DNA of 64,000 nucleotides from Polynucleobacter hirudinilacicola (GCF_002192535.1 NZ_NAIA01000003.1:465954-529953); one strand, 5' to 3'; positions 1 to 8,488 are shown, numbered from the stretch's first letter. Notes: generated by a model not told the origin, from the sequence alone. Program-made: numbers and translations.

Positions 1-1098
1 GTTTGGACGATTGGATACACCGGTCAAACTCCAGAGCGTCTCAAAGCTCACATGAGAATGGTTGCTACATTTGATCCGAAGACCCTTAAATCACGAGGTG
101 GTGTTGACCCAGTAACTGGTTACGACACTACTGGCGATTACTACGGTTTGCCTTGGCCTTGTTATGGAACAGCTGCAATCAAGCATCCAGGTTCACCAAA
201 TCTCTATGACACCAGTAAGAGTGTGATGGAGGGTGGTGGTAACTTCCGTGCCAACTTTGGTATTGAGAAAGATGGCAAGACCTTGCTGGCAGAAGATGGC
301 TCTTACTCAAAGGGTTCCGCAATCAAGACCGGCTATCCAGAGTTCGATCACGTATTCGTGAAGAAGCTCGGTTGGTGGAATCAGTTGACTGAAGATGAGC
401 AAAAAGCTGCCGAAGGTAAGAACTGGAAGACTGACTTGTCTGGCGGTATTCAGCGAGTTGTGATGAAGAATGGTTGTCATCCATTTGGTAATGCGAAAGC
501 TCGCGCAGTTGTTTGGAACTTCCCAGATGCAGTTCCAATTCACCGTGAAGCGCTCTACAGTACTAACGCTGCAATGATGCGCAAGTACCCAACGTCTGCA
601 GATAAGAAGAATTTCTGGCGCTTGCCAACTCTCTATAAGACTGTCCAAGATCAAAACTTGAACAACAAGCTTTATGAGAAGTTCCCAATTATTCTGACCT
701 CAGGTCGTTTGGTTGAGTACGAGGGCGGTGGAGATGAGACTCGTTCCAACCCATGGTTGGCTGAGTTACAACAAGAAAACTTCGTAGAGATTAATCCTAA
801 GGCAGCAGCAGATCGCGGCATTAAGAACTGGGATTATGTTTGGGTGAAGTCCCCAACTGGTGCCAAGATCAAAGTGCGCGCATTAGTCACTGAGCGCGTT
901 GACAAAGAAACTGCCTTTATCCCATTCCACTTTGCAGGATGGTGGCAAGGTAATGACTTGCGTAAGTATTATCCAGAGGGTGCTGCTCCAGTCGTTTTGG
1001 GTGAGGCGGTCAATACTGCAACTACCTATGGTTATGACCAGGTGACGATGATGCAGGAGACTAAAACCACTATGTGTCAAATCGAGAAATTTGCCTAA
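1..1098 (+). CDS. fdhA: Formate dehydrogenase catalytic (alpha) subunit, C-terminal part
   Basis: The reading frame is open from base 1, so the gene starts before the window and only about 365 C-terminal residues are seen. They match the C-terminal region of molybdopterin- or tungstopterin-dependent formate dehydrogenases: a stretch on placement of the second dinucleotide cofactor ('TSGRLVEYEGGGDETRSNP') and a terminal beta-barrel domain ending 'QETKTTMCQIEKFA'. The enzyme oxidises formate to CO2 and passes electrons to the FeS subunit encoded next. The active-site Cys or Sec and the Tat signal would lie upstream and cannot be judged. Neighbouring FeS and cytochrome b genes indicate a periplasmic respiratory complex. 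The adjacent TupBC transporter fits a W or Mo cofactor. Confidence 0.93.
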   Translation, partial: VWTIGYTGQTPERLKAHMRMVATFDPKTLKSRGGVDPVTGYDTTGDYYGLPWPCYGTAAIKHPGSPNLYDTSKSVMEGGGNFRANFGIEKDGKTLLAEDGSYSKGSAIKTGYPEFDHVFVKKLGWWNQLTEDEQKAAEGKNWKTDLSGGIQRVVMKNGCHPFGNAKARAVVWNFPDAVPIHREALYSTNAAMMRKYPTSADKKNFWRLPTLYKTVQDQNLNNKLYEKFPIILTSGRLVEYEGGGDETRSNPWLAELQQENFVEINPKAAADRGIKNWDYVWVKSPTGAKIKVRALVTERVDKETAFIPFHFAGWWQGNDLRKYYPEGAAPVVLGEAVNTATTYGYDQVTMMQETKTTMCQIEKFA

Positions 1099-1125
1099 GT
1101 CAAAAAATAAAGTCAGGAGAACACA

Positions 1126-1782
1126 ATGGCAAGAATGAAATTTATCTGCGACACAGAGCGATGCATCGAATGCAACGGCTGTGTGACTGCTTGTAAGAAC
1201 GATAACGAAGTACCTTGGGGCGTGAATCGTCGCCGTGTTGTTACGGTAAACGACGGCATCATCGGTCAAGAAAAGTCTATTTCAGTTGCTTGTATGCACT
1301 GTACCGATGCTCCTTGTATGGCTGTGTGCCCGGTAGATTGCTTCTACCGCACCGATGAAGGCGTTGTCCTTCATGACAAGGATATTTGCATTGGTTGTGG
1401 ATACTGCTCATTTGCATGCCCATTTGGTGCGCCACAGTTCCTTAGCAAGGGCGCCTTTGGCTCCCGCAGCAAGATGGACAAGTGCACATTCTGCAGCGGT
1501 GGCCCAGAAGAGAATGGCAGTGTTGCTGAGTTTGAGAAATATGGCCGTAATCGCCTTGCAGAAGGTAAGTTGCCTCTCTGTGCGGAGATGTGTTCTACCA
1601 AGGCATTGATTGGTGGTGACAGCGATATTATCTCGGGAATCTTCAATAACCGAGTTGCAACACGCGAGAAGAATGGCAAGTATGCGGGTTCTAAAGCGTT
1701 TGGTTGGACTACTGCTTATGGTGGGCCAGATACTCCGGCGCCAACTCCAACACCTGCTGCAAAAATTCCAGGAGCTAAATAA
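1126..1782 (+). CDS. fdhB: Formate dehydrogenase iron-sulfur (beta) subunit
   Basis: This 218-residue ferredoxin-like protein carries four cysteine clusters for [4Fe-4S] centres: 'CIECNGCVTAC' near residue 14, 'CMHCTDAPCMAVCPVDC' near 57, 'CIGCGYCSFACPFG' near 88, and a split fourth set, 'CTFC' near 116 with 'CAEMC' near 145. It carries electrons from the catalytic subunit to the cytochrome b subunit. There is no C-terminal membrane helix like that of E. coli FdnH. The tail is short and Pro/Thr/Ala rich. An AGGAGA ribosome site lies just upstream of the ATG. It starts 27 bases after the alpha subunit and its stop overlaps the next ATG (TAATG), so translation is probably coupled. Confidence 0.93.
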   Translation: MARMKFICDTERCIECNGCVTACKNDNEVPWGVNRRRVVTVNDGIIGQEKSISVACMHCTDAPCMAVCPVDCFYRTDEGVVLHDKDICIGCGYCSFACPFGAPQFLSKGAFGSRSKMDKCTFCSGGPEENGSVAEFEKYGRNRLAEGKLPLCAEMCSTKALIGGDSDIISGIFNNRVATREKNGKYAGSKAFGWTTAYGGPDTPAPTPTPAAKIPGAK

Positions 1783-2018
1783 TGAAATTCAATTTCAAAA
1801 CTCTCGGCTTATGTTTTGCAGCAGCAACTCTGTTGGCCGCATGTTCTGAGCCACCAGAAATCGCAGCTAAGGTGGCAAAGCGTCCTGACGTTGCCCCATA
1901 CATGGGTGCTGATAATGGTTTCATGACTAAAAACTGGACCCCAAAGAATCAAACCAGTTGGACTGAATCCGTTGATAAGCGCACTCAGGGTCAAAACGAA
2001 TACAGTCGCGTTAAGTGA
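1782..2018 (+). CDS. Small lipoprotein in the formate dehydrogenase operon
   Basis: The 78-residue product has a lipoprotein signal peptide with lipobox LLAAC (Cys near residue 21), then a short polar mature part with 'WTPKNQTSWTES'. There is no known domain that I recognise. The start codon overlaps the fdhB stop and the gene sits between the FeS and cytochrome b genes, which suggests it is a small accessory or structural part of the periplasmic formate dehydrogenase complex. That role is inference from position only. The ORF is convincing because of the coupled start, the clean lipobox and the tight packing. Confidence 0.8.
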   Translation: MKFNFKTLGLCFAAATLLAACSEPPEIAAKVAKRPDVAPYMGADNGFMTKNWTPKNQTSWTESVDKRTQGQNEYSRVK

Positions 2019-2065
2019 TCAACTAAACAACAATAAATAAAACGAAAACGTTTAAGGACATGTGT

Positions 2066-3121
2066 ATGAAACGATCATTTTCTAAAGTTCTACGCACTTT
2101 GGTAGTGGCTGCTGGTTTGTCGCTGACTCTGGCAAGCGGAATGACTTATGCAGAGCGTGCAGCAATGGCACCTTTGCCTTCTCCTAGCGGAGTTGATATT
2201 CCCCCTAAATCAGTCCCAGCCAATCCCAATAGCCTAGCTAATGGGACTCAAGCTCAGGCTCAGCCAGCCAATCCATCAATCTTTACATCTGCTAATAGCG
2301 ATCCATATAACTACGTTAGCATCCCAGACAAAGAGTCTAGCGTTCTGATTCAGCGTTCTGGTGAGCAGTGGCGTGTCATTCGTAACGGCGTAATTACCGT
2401 TTATGGTGGATGGCTGTTGGCACTGGCCTTTTTCGGCGTAGTTGCAATGTACATGGTTAAAGGTTCAATCAAATTGCATGAACCAATGTCAGGCGTCAAA
2501 ATTAAGCGCTTCAGTGCCTTTGATCGGTTTGTTCACTGGACTATGGCAGCGAGCTTTTTAGGTTTAGCGTTTACTGGTCTATTGATTTTGTATGGCAAAT
2601 ATTTTGCAATGCCGATCATGGGTGGAGTGGCATACGGTTCGTTCTTGGATGTTTGTAAAAATATCCATAACTTCTCCGGCCCTTTATTTACGATCTGTAT
2701 TGTGATTTTCTTCTTGCTCTTCGTAAGTAAGAATATTCCAGGCGAAGGCGATCTCAATTGGATATTAAACTTCGGCGGGCTTTTGAATGGTAAGCATATA
2801 CCAGCAGGGTTCTTTAACTTCGGTGAGAAATTCTGGTTCTGGTTCGGCATGACCTTCTTGGGCTTGGTGATTTCTGCATCTGGATTTGTGCTTGACATGA
2901 TCGTGCCATTCATGACTATTGAATACACCCGCGGAACCATGCAGATTGCGAACATCATTCACAGCAGTGCTGCAATCTTGATGAGTGCATTAGCAATGGG
3001 GCATATCTATATCGGCACCATTGGTATGCAAGGCTCTATTGATGGCATGAAGACTGGTTATGTTGATGCTACTTGGGCTAAAGAGCACCATGAGCTCTGG
3101 TACGACAAATTGAACAAATAA
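2066..3121 (+). CDS. fdhC: Formate dehydrogenase cytochrome b (gamma) subunit
   Basis: This is a cytochrome b556-type membrane anchor that takes electrons from the FeS subunit to quinone. The track start at 2060 leaves almost no gap to AAGGA (2054-2058), while the second ATG at 2066 is 7 bases away, so I choose 2066 (351 aa). A cleavable signal and a Pro/Asn-rich periplasmic stretch of about 90 residues come before a first membrane helix near 115, then the four-helix core begins at 'RFVHWTMAA'. Likely haem ligands are His in 'RFVHW', 'NIHNFSG', 'IIHSSAA' and 'MGHIY'. The long N-terminal periplasmic extension is larger than in E. coli FdnI, but such extensions are usual for FdhC-type subunits. 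Confidence 0.9.
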   Translation: MKRSFSKVLRTLVVAAGLSLTLASGMTYAERAAMAPLPSPSGVDIPPKSVPANPNSLANGTQAQAQPANPSIFTSANSDPYNYVSIPDKESSVLIQRSGEQWRVIRNGVITVYGGWLLALAFFGVVAMYMVKGSIKLHEPMSGVKIKRFSAFDRFVHWTMAASFLGLAFTGLLILYGKYFAMPIMGGVAYGSFLDVCKNIHNFSGPLFTICIVIFFLLFVSKNIPGEGDLNWILNFGGLLNGKHIPAGFFNFGEKFWFWFGMTFLGLVISASGFVLDMIVPFMTIEYTRGTMQIANIIHSSAAILMSALAMGHIYIGTIGMQGSIDGMKTGYVDATWAKEHHELWYDKLNK

Positions 3122-3131
3122 GGACAAGGCC

Positions 3132-3416
3132 ATGAAAAAAATCATCGCTTTTACATTCTGTGCATTTACTGCGACCTCGGTTATGGCTGCATTACCTCCA
3201 TTAACTCCGGAGGCGAAAGAGGCCAAGGCGTTGGCTGATGCAAAGACTGCTTATGCGGGTCGGGTTGGTGCATATCAACTTTGCCAGGCAATTAACAAAG
3301 TGGCTGATCAATATAGAGTTCCGGGTACACCAGCGCCTGCCGCTTGCACTGCGCCACCACCATTTGTTGCTCCTGTAGCAGCAGCACCAGCACCAGCAGC
3401 ACCAGCAGCTAAGTAA
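3132..3416 (+). CDS. Small exported Ala/Pro-rich protein after fdhC
   Basis: The 94-residue product has a Sec signal (MKKIIAFTFCAF...SVMA) and a mature part of about 75 residues with two cysteines ('YQLCQAINK', 'PAACTAPPP'), ending in a low-complexity Ala/Pro tail. It starts 10 bases after the fdhC stop with AAGGAC upstream, so it is the last gene of the formate dehydrogenase operon. I recognise no family. The paired cysteines could form a periplasmic disulfide. An accessory role in the formate dehydrogenase complex is inferred only from location. Its stop abuts the stop of the convergent tupC directly. Confidence 0.75.
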   Translation: MKKIIAFTFCAFTATSVMAALPPLTPEAKEAKALADAKTAYAGRVGAYQLCQAINKVADQYRVPGTPAPAACTAPPPFVAPVAAAPAPAAPAAK

Positions 3417-4124
3417 TTAGTCTGCTAGAAGTTCTTGATGTAGGTAGCGTTTAGCTGCCTGTGTTTGGGGATTTAAAAAGAAGGGGCCTACGGGTCCCTT
3501 TTCTTTTATCTCGCCATGATCAATAAAGATGATGTATTGCGCAAGTCTTTGTACTTGAGCAAGTTGATGTGAAGAAAAAATCACGTCAGTGTCTTGCACA
3601 TCAAACTCACGAATCATTTCTTCAACTTGCTCGGTTGTGTTGGGATCTAGGTTAGCAGTGGGTTCATCTAGCAAGACTAAGTTTGGCTTTTGCAAAATTG
3701 CTCGGCCTAGGCATAGCTTTTGCCTCTCGCCAGCAGAGAGTTTATGAGCGGGTGTAGATGTTAGACTTTTCAACCCGACTCGCTCTAGCACTTGTTCAAT
3801 CTCTAAAGTGCTAATACTAGAGTCTGTATCCATAACCATGCTCATATTAGCTTTTGTAGAGGCTTTAATCATCGGAGTGTGATGCAAAACTAATGCAGTC
3901 TTATTGGAGAAGGAGTAGCTCACTGTTCCAGTATCAGGCTTGATAAGTCCATCCAATAGCTTTAATAAAGTAGTCTTACCTGCACCATTTGGGCCAATAC
4001 AAGCGGTGATACGATCAGCCGGAATAGTGGCATGAGGAATATTTAGTATGGTTCTGCCGTTGCTGATAACCGTAATATCTTTGAGTTCAATATACCTCTC
4101 AAATTGCTCAGTCATATTACCCAT
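3417..4124 (-). CDS. tupC: Tungstate-type ABC transporter ATP-binding protein
   Basis: This is the ATPase of an oxyanion ABC importer. It has Walker A 'GPNGAGKTTLLK', signature 'KLSAGERQKLCLGRA', Walker B 'LVLLDEPTANLD' and a switch His in 'VIFSSHQLAQ'. I take the ATG at 4124 (235 aa): GGAG lies 7 bases upstream and the start overlaps the end of tupB by 8 bases. The longer track start adds residues that merely re-read tupB. There is no C-terminal TOBE domain, unlike ModC. With the TupB-like permease and the neighbouring formate dehydrogenase, tungstate or molybdate is the probable substrate. No periplasmic receptor is encoded here. Candidates lie at 40.5-42.3 kb. Confidence 0.85.
   Translation of the reverse strand: MGNMTEQFERYIELKDITVISNGRTILNIPHATIPADRITACIGPNGAGKTTLLKLLDGLIKPDTGTVSYSFSNKTALVLHHTPMIKASTKANMSMVMDTDSSISTLEIEQVLERVGLKSLTSTPAHKLSAGERQKLCLGRAILQKPNLVLLDEPTANLDPNTTEQVEEMIREFDVQDTDVIFSSHQLAQVQRLAQYIIFIDHGEIKEKGPVGPFFLNPQTQAAKRYLHQELLAD
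3478..3508 (+). terminator. Possible terminator of the fdh operon inside tupC
   Basis: AAGGGGCC-TACG-GGTCCCTT forms an 8-bp hairpin with one G-T pair, followed by TTCTTTT on the plus strand. It lies about 65 bases past the last gene of the fdh operon, inside the 3' coding part of the opposite-strand tupC. No other terminator separates the abutting stop codons. It could also be chance composition in the coding sequence. Confidence 0.35.
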
Positions 4125-4812
4125 AGCGACGCTCCGCAATTTGACGAACAGCAAATGTAAATAGATTTGCCAATAGAACAATTCCTAATAAGACAATGCC
4201 CAGTGCTAGCGCTAGTGGGAGATCACCTTTACTAGTTTCTAAGGCGATGGCTGTAGTCATCGTTCTAGTCGAGTGATCAATGTTGCCGCCCACAATCATG
4301 ACGGCACCAACCTCAGAAATTGCTCTGGCAAGACCGGCTAGGATAGCAATCGTGAGAGAGAAGCGGCAGTCCCAAATAAGCCATTTGAATCGTGAGAAGG
4401 ATGGCAATCTGAGGCTTAGGAAAGAGTCTCGATGAATTCTCCAGGAGTCCTCCAGAATTTGACGGCTTAGGGCTGCAATTAAAGGGGTTGTCAGTAGAAT
4501 TTGGGCAAGGATCATGCCCTTGGTAGTAAATAGCCAGCCCCAAGCTCCCAGGGGTCCTGAACGAGAGAGCATGAGATACACCAGTACCCCAACAATGACT
4601 GTAGGGACCCCCATCAAGGTATTTAAGACAACAATGATCCACTTCTTACCCTTAAATTCTTCTGTAGCGAGTAAGGCTCCAACGGGTAGGCCAATGAGCG
4701 TCCCAAAAAATAGGGCAGTTAAGCTGACCTGGAGAGAAACCAGGACGATTCCTAAAACTCCCCGATCTAGGTGGGCGAGCAGGGCAATAGCGTCTTGAAA
4801 AGCGGTCAACAT
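4117..4812 (-). CDS. tupB: Tungstate-type ABC transporter permease
   Basis: The 231-residue integral membrane protein has about five to six hydrophobic segments and the binding-protein-dependent permease (BPD) fold. The EAA-loop equivalent is around 'ARAISEVGAVMIVGGNID', and that 'SEVGA..MVGGNI' pattern is typical of TupB/WtpB/ModB-like permeases, with the TupB form closest. It forms the inner-membrane channel for TupC. The gene is first in a two-gene operon and is read divergently from the BFD-like gene at 4880, sharing a 67-base promoter region. The absence of an adjacent tupA is unusual for the family. Confidence 0.86.
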   Translation of the reverse strand: MLTAFQDAIALLAHLDRGVLGIVLVSLQVSLTALFFGTLIGLPVGALLATEEFKGKKWIIVVLNTLMGVPTVIVGVLVYLMLSRSGPLGAWGWLFTTKGMILAQILLTTPLIAALSRQILEDSWRIHRDSFLSLRLPSFSRFKWLIWDCRFSLTIAILAGLARAISEVGAVMIVGGNIDHSTRTMTTAIALETSKGDLPLALALGIVLLGIVLLANLFTFAVRQIAERRYG

Positions 4813-4879
4813 GTACTTGATTCTATCAAGGCAATGGCAAAATGAGCTTAATGCAATTCATACCCCTAATTTCTGACTT

Positions 4880-5080
4880 ATGGCTGAAGTAGTTTGCCTC
4901 TGTAACGAGGTTCTTGATGAGGACCTGCGAGAGTACCTTGATACCCATCCTATCGACTCAATAGAGGAGTTGCGGGATCAGGCATCTATTTGTAATAAAT
5001 GCATGCAATGCCAAGAATTGGTTGAGGGCGAGATCTATTTAGCCCGGGTAAGACGTCAGCGTGCAGCAGGACAGTTTTAA
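4880..5080 (+). CDS. BFD-like [2Fe-2S]-binding protein
   Basis: The 66-residue protein has CxC near residues 6-8 ('VCLCNEV') and CxxCxxC near 38-44 ('CNKCMQC'), close to the BFD-type [2Fe-2S] fold of bacterioferritin-associated ferredoxin and the small domain of nitrite and other oxidoreductases. The extra third cysteine in the second motif departs from the usual CxxC. It could be a small electron carrier or FeS scaffold. Its stop overlaps the next ATG (TAATG), so it is the first gene of a three-gene operon with the phosphatase and cardiolipin synthase. No functional link between these products is evident. Confidence 0.78.
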   Translation: MAEVVCLCNEVLDEDLREYLDTHPIDSIEELRDQASICNKCMQCQELVEGEIYLARVRRQRAAGQF

Positions 5081-5832
5081 TGACTCAAGATAGAAGCGCT
5101 CGTTTCACGGTCATGAGTATGAACGTGCACAAAGGCGTTTCTCCTTTGCATCGGCACTCCACTATTTATCAGTTACGCCAAAGGATGCGAAGCCATCATC
5201 CCGACTTATTGTTTCTTCAAGAATTACAACAAGAGCACCGAGGCAGGATTAGGCGATTTGGGCAGTGGCCATTAACAGAGCTAACTCACTTTCTGTCCGA
5301 AGATTTTTGGCATGATTGGCATTATGGAAAAAATATGGAGTATCCGGATGGTCACCACGGTAATGCGATTTTATCGAAGCATCCTTTGCGCAAGGGTCTA
5401 AATTACGATATCTCTGCCTATCGGTTTGAAAGACGAGGTTTATTACATAGCGTCACTCAACTAGATGGAGTGAATCAGCCAGTTCACTGCTTCTGTGTGC
5501 ACTTAGCTCTATTTGAGCGCGGTAGAGAGCGCCAGCTAGAGCAAATCATTGGATATATTGCGGATTTGACGCAGAATGGTCCAACCATTGTCGCGGGAGA
5601 CTTTAATGATTGGCGTAATCGTTTAGGTGCACCCATGAAAGAAGCTGGCTTTGAGGAAGTATTTGAGACCCTCACTGGCTCACCCGCCAAAACCTTCCCG
5701 AGCATTAGACCGCTATTGGCAATGGATCGAATTTATGTACGCGGGATGAAGATTCATTCTGCAGAAATTTTGCATGATTGGATGAGCTTATCTGATCATT
5801 TGGGTATAGCGGCAGAACTGGAAATCAAATGA
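5080..5832 (+). CDS. Endonuclease/exonuclease/phosphatase (EEP) family protein, YbhP-like
   Basis: The 250-residue protein shows EEP superfamily motifs in order: 'MSMNVHKG' near residue 13, 'LFLQELQQ' near 45 with the metal-binding Glu, 'VAGDFNDWRNR' near 170 and 'LSDHLGIAAEL' at the C terminus. This is a Mg-dependent phosphodiesterase or nuclease fold. In E. coli the similar YbhP is encoded beside cardiolipin synthase ClsB, and the same pairing is seen here with a 4-base overlap (ATGA) to cls. This supports a phospholipid-related role, though the substrate is unknown. No signal peptide is visible, so it is probably cytoplasmic. Confidence 0.85.
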   Translation: MTQDRSARFTVMSMNVHKGVSPLHRHSTIYQLRQRMRSHHPDLLFLQELQQEHRGRIRRFGQWPLTELTHFLSEDFWHDWHYGKNMEYPDGHHGNAILSKHPLRKGLNYDISAYRFERRGLLHSVTQLDGVNQPVHCFCVHLALFERGRERQLEQIIGYIADLTQNGPTIVAGDFNDWRNRLGAPMKEAGFEEVFETLTGSPAKTFPSIRPLLAMDRIYVRGMKIHSAEILHDWMSLSDHLGIAAELEIK

Positions 5833-7307
5833 ACGACCTACTCAGTATTTTCTTGAAGCATATTTTCGAGCTCAACATCAATTGGCTCTTATATATTCAC
5901 TTCATATTAGTCACGTACTTTATCGGCGTCATTATTTCTGTTAGAAGGCCAGTAGGAGTAGCGTTTGCCTGGATTTTTATTGTGATGACTTTCCCAGTTT
6001 TAGGAATTAGTTTGTATGTTCTCATTGGCGAACGCCCAGTTGGCCGTAAGTTAACGAAAAAAATTACCCGCATGAATCGTGAGTACACAAGTATTACTGA
6101 GAAAGCATGTCAAGACTATGCCGAGGACAGGAAGCAGATACCTTTGGAGGGCAGGGCCTTAAGTCTTTTGGCGGAAGCTAAGAATGGATCTCCTGTGGTT
6201 GCCGGAAATAAGCTTGAGCTACACACCGATTCCTTAGAGATCTTACAGTGCTTCATTGATGAAATAAATCAAGCCAAGAAAAGCTTAAATCTAGAGTTTT
6301 ATATTTGGGCTTTAGGTGGATCTGCCGATGAGGTGGGGGAGGCAATGATAGCCGCTGCCAAAAGAGGCGTGGCATGTCGTGTACTTCTGGACTCATTGGG
6401 GAGTAAAGATTGGTTTAAATCGAAATGGCCGCGGCGTTTTCGTAATGCTGGCATTCAAGTCACTGAGGCGTTGCCAGTTCAGATTGGTCGATTTCAATTT
6501 AGGCGTGCAGATTTGCGCTTGCATCGAAAGATATTTGTGGTGGACGGCGCGATTGTGTGGACAGGCAGCATGAACTTAGTAGATCCACGTACATTCAAAC
6601 AAGACTCAGGAGTGGGTGAGTGGGTTGATGCAATGGTGCGTGTTGAGGGTCCAGTTGCCGCGCAGTTTGAGCTGACCTTTGCTTTTGATTGGAGTGTAGA
6701 TAATCCTAGCATTACTCACTTTAATGAGTGCATTCCTATCAAAGCGCCACATAAGGGTGCTGTTTTAGCTCAGAAGCTAGCGTCTGGACCTGTATATCGC
6801 GACGATATCTTGTATCAAGTTCTACTCTCCGCAATTCTTGATGCACAAGAAGAACTCACCATTACGACCCCTTACTTTGGACCGGATGATGGTTTGCTAC
6901 AAGCACTCATGGCAGCCGCCAGAAGGGGTGTGAATGTCACTTTGATTATTCCAAAGTTAAATGACTCAACATTAGTAGCTTGGAGTAGTAAGAGTTATTA
7001 CGGTGATTTGTTGCGGTCAGGAGTAAAGATTGCTGAGTTTCATGGTGGATTACTGCACACTAAGAGTCTATTGATTGATAAAAGAACCGCCATCTTTGGA
7101 TCGGTTAACTTTGATCAAAGAAGTTTGCGTTTGAACTTTGAAATCAGCCTCATTGTGTATAACGAAGACTTCTGCATCAAGCTCCAAAAGCTTATTAACT
7201 CTTATTTAGAGAAATCAGATTATGTGGAACTTGCTGATTGGATAAAGCGGCCACGCTGGCATCATTACCTTGAAAATGCTGCCCATCTCACATCTCCGCT
7301 GCTTTAA
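5829..7307 (+). CDS. cls: Cardiolipin synthase, phospholipase D family
   Basis: The 492-residue protein has two N-terminal membrane helices (about residues 15-65) followed by two HKD domains: 'LHRKIFVVDGAIVWTGSMN' near 235 and 'LHTKSLLIDKRTAIFGSVN' near 420. This layout is that of ClsA-type synthases, which condense two phosphatidylglycerols into cardiolipin and glycerol at the inner membrane. Length fits the family (about 480). It overlaps the EEP gene by 4 bases at the start and the convergent CoA-transferase gene by 4 bases at the end. It could instead use phosphatidylethanolamine like ClsC, but the N-terminal helices favour ClsA. Confidence 0.92.
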   Translation: MNDLLSIFLKHIFELNINWLLYIHFILVTYFIGVIISVRRPVGVAFAWIFIVMTFPVLGISLYVLIGERPVGRKLTKKITRMNREYTSITEKACQDYAEDRKQIPLEGRALSLLAEAKNGSPVVAGNKLELHTDSLEILQCFIDEINQAKKSLNLEFYIWALGGSADEVGEAMIAAAKRGVACRVLLDSLGSKDWFKSKWPRRFRNAGIQVTEALPVQIGRFQFRRADLRLHRKIFVVDGAIVWTGSMNLVDPRTFKQDSGVGEWVDAMVRVEGPVAAQFELTFAFDWSVDNPSITHFNECIPIKAPHKGAVLAQKLASGPVYRDDILYQVLLSAILDAQEELTITTPYFGPDDGLLQALMAAARRGVNVTLIIPKLNDSTLVAWSSKSYYGDLLRSGVKIAEFHGGLLHTKSLLIDKRTAIFGSVNFDQRSLRLNFEISLIVYNEDFCIKLQKLINSYLEKSDYVELADWIKRPRWHHYLENAAHLTSPLL

Positions 7308-8488
7308 ATTGCGCCACTAGCGCGCATGCTGGCGATATCGGCCTCTGTTAAGCCTAACTCTTTCAAGATGAAGTCGGTATGTTCGCCTACAGCTGGAATA
7401 GGATCCATACGATAGTCGTAACTGTCATTGAGTCCCGGAGGTAGTAGCGCCGCAACGGGACCATTGGGTGTACCAACCTCTGTAAATCGATTGCGAGCTC
7501 TCAGCTGCTCATGCTTCCAAAGGCCCTTCATATCATTCAGATGGGCGTTGGCAATCTGAGCTTTTTCCAGTCTCGCAATCAGCTGTTCTGAACTCAGCTT
7601 GCTAAAGCAGGTATTGATAATCTCGAGTAATTCGACACGTTTTTCATTGCGTTTGAAATTTCGATCAAAGCGTTCATCTTTAGCAAGTAATGGGTTCTCT
7701 AAGACTATTTCGCAAAATTGCACCCATTCACGTTCATTCTGAAGGCCCAGCATGACAGTCTTACCGTCACCAGCTTTGAAAGGGCCATAGGGATAAATGG
7801 TTGCATGAGACGCACCGTTTCTTGCTGGTGGGTTCGCGCCTTTGTAGGCGTAGTACATCGGAAAACTCATCCACTCACCCAGGGCCTCTAACATGGAGAT
7901 ATCGATGACTGTACCCTTGCCAGTTTTTCCTCTTTGCAATAAGGCTGCCAAGATATTGGTATAGGCATACATACCTGCTGCAATATCGGCGATGGAGTTT
8001 CCAGCCTTGCTGGGTGTTTCGGGTGTTCCTGTAATAGAAAGAAAGCCCGCCTCACTTTGTATCAAGAGATCGTAGGCTTTTTTATCGCGATAGGGGCCGT
8101 CGTTGCCATAACCTGAAATAGCGCACAAGATGAGACCAGGATTTTCTTTTTGTAATGCTTCGGCAGTAAGCCCCATCCGAGCGGCCGCACCTGGAGCAAG
8201 ATTTTGAATAAAGACATCGGCAGTCTTTAGTAGGCGCTTGAGTATTACTAAAGCTGAATCTTGTTTCAGGTCGAGGGTTAAGCTTTCTTTTGACCGATTA
8301 ACCCATACAAAGTGTGATGAAAGTCCATCGACTTGAGTATCGTAGCCCCTTGCAAAATCGCCATCTCCAGGACGTTCAATTTTGATGATGCGTGCCCCCA
8401 GGTCTGCTAGCTGACGAGTGCAGAAGGGGGCAGCTATGACATGCTCTAGTGCAACAACAGTAATTCCATCAAGCGGGCGAATACTCAT
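7304..8488 (-). CDS. CaiB/BaiF (class III) CoA-transferase
   Basis: The 394-residue protein begins 'RPLDGITVVALEHVIAAPFCTRQLADLGA..IIKIERPGDGDFAR', the standard start of the formyl-CoA transferase/CaiB fold. The catalytic Asp is probably in 'GNSIADIAAGMYA' near residue 167. It moves CoA between carboxylic acids; the acid is not known. It starts 9 bases after the acyl-CoA dehydrogenase gene, so the two form an operon and probably act on the same acyl-CoA route, activating an acid and desaturating it. A second paralogue is read divergently at 9808. Assignments such as succinyl-CoA:mesaconate or glutarate CoA-transferase cannot be decided from sequence alone. Confidence 0.9.
   Translation of the reverse strand: MSIRPLDGITVVALEHVIAAPFCTRQLADLGARIIKIERPGDGDFARGYDTQVDGLSSHFVWVNRSKESLTLDLKQDSALVILKRLLKTADVFIQNLAPGAAARMGLTAEALQKENPGLILCAISGYGNDGPYRDKKAYDLLIQSEAGFLSITGTPETPSKAGNSIADIAAGMYAYTNILAALLQRGKTGKGTVIDISMLEALGEWMSFPMYYAYKGANPPARNGASHATIYPYGPFKAGDGKTVMLGLQNEREWVQFCEIVLENPLLAKDERFDRNFKRNEKRVELLEIINTCFSKLSSEQLIARLEKAQIANAHLNDMKGLWKHEQLRARNRFTEVGTPNGPVAALLPPGLNDSYDYRMDPIPAVGEHTDFILKELGLTEADIASMRASGAI

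Noticed and set aside
883-1269. 128-residue minus-strand ORF spanning the fdhA-fdhB junction
   Set aside because: It is antisense to two well-supported genes with conserved motifs.
2533-2958. 141-residue minus-strand ORF within fdhC
   Set aside because: It is a shadow of the membrane-helix codons of the cytochrome b subunit; no start context or recognisable protein pattern.
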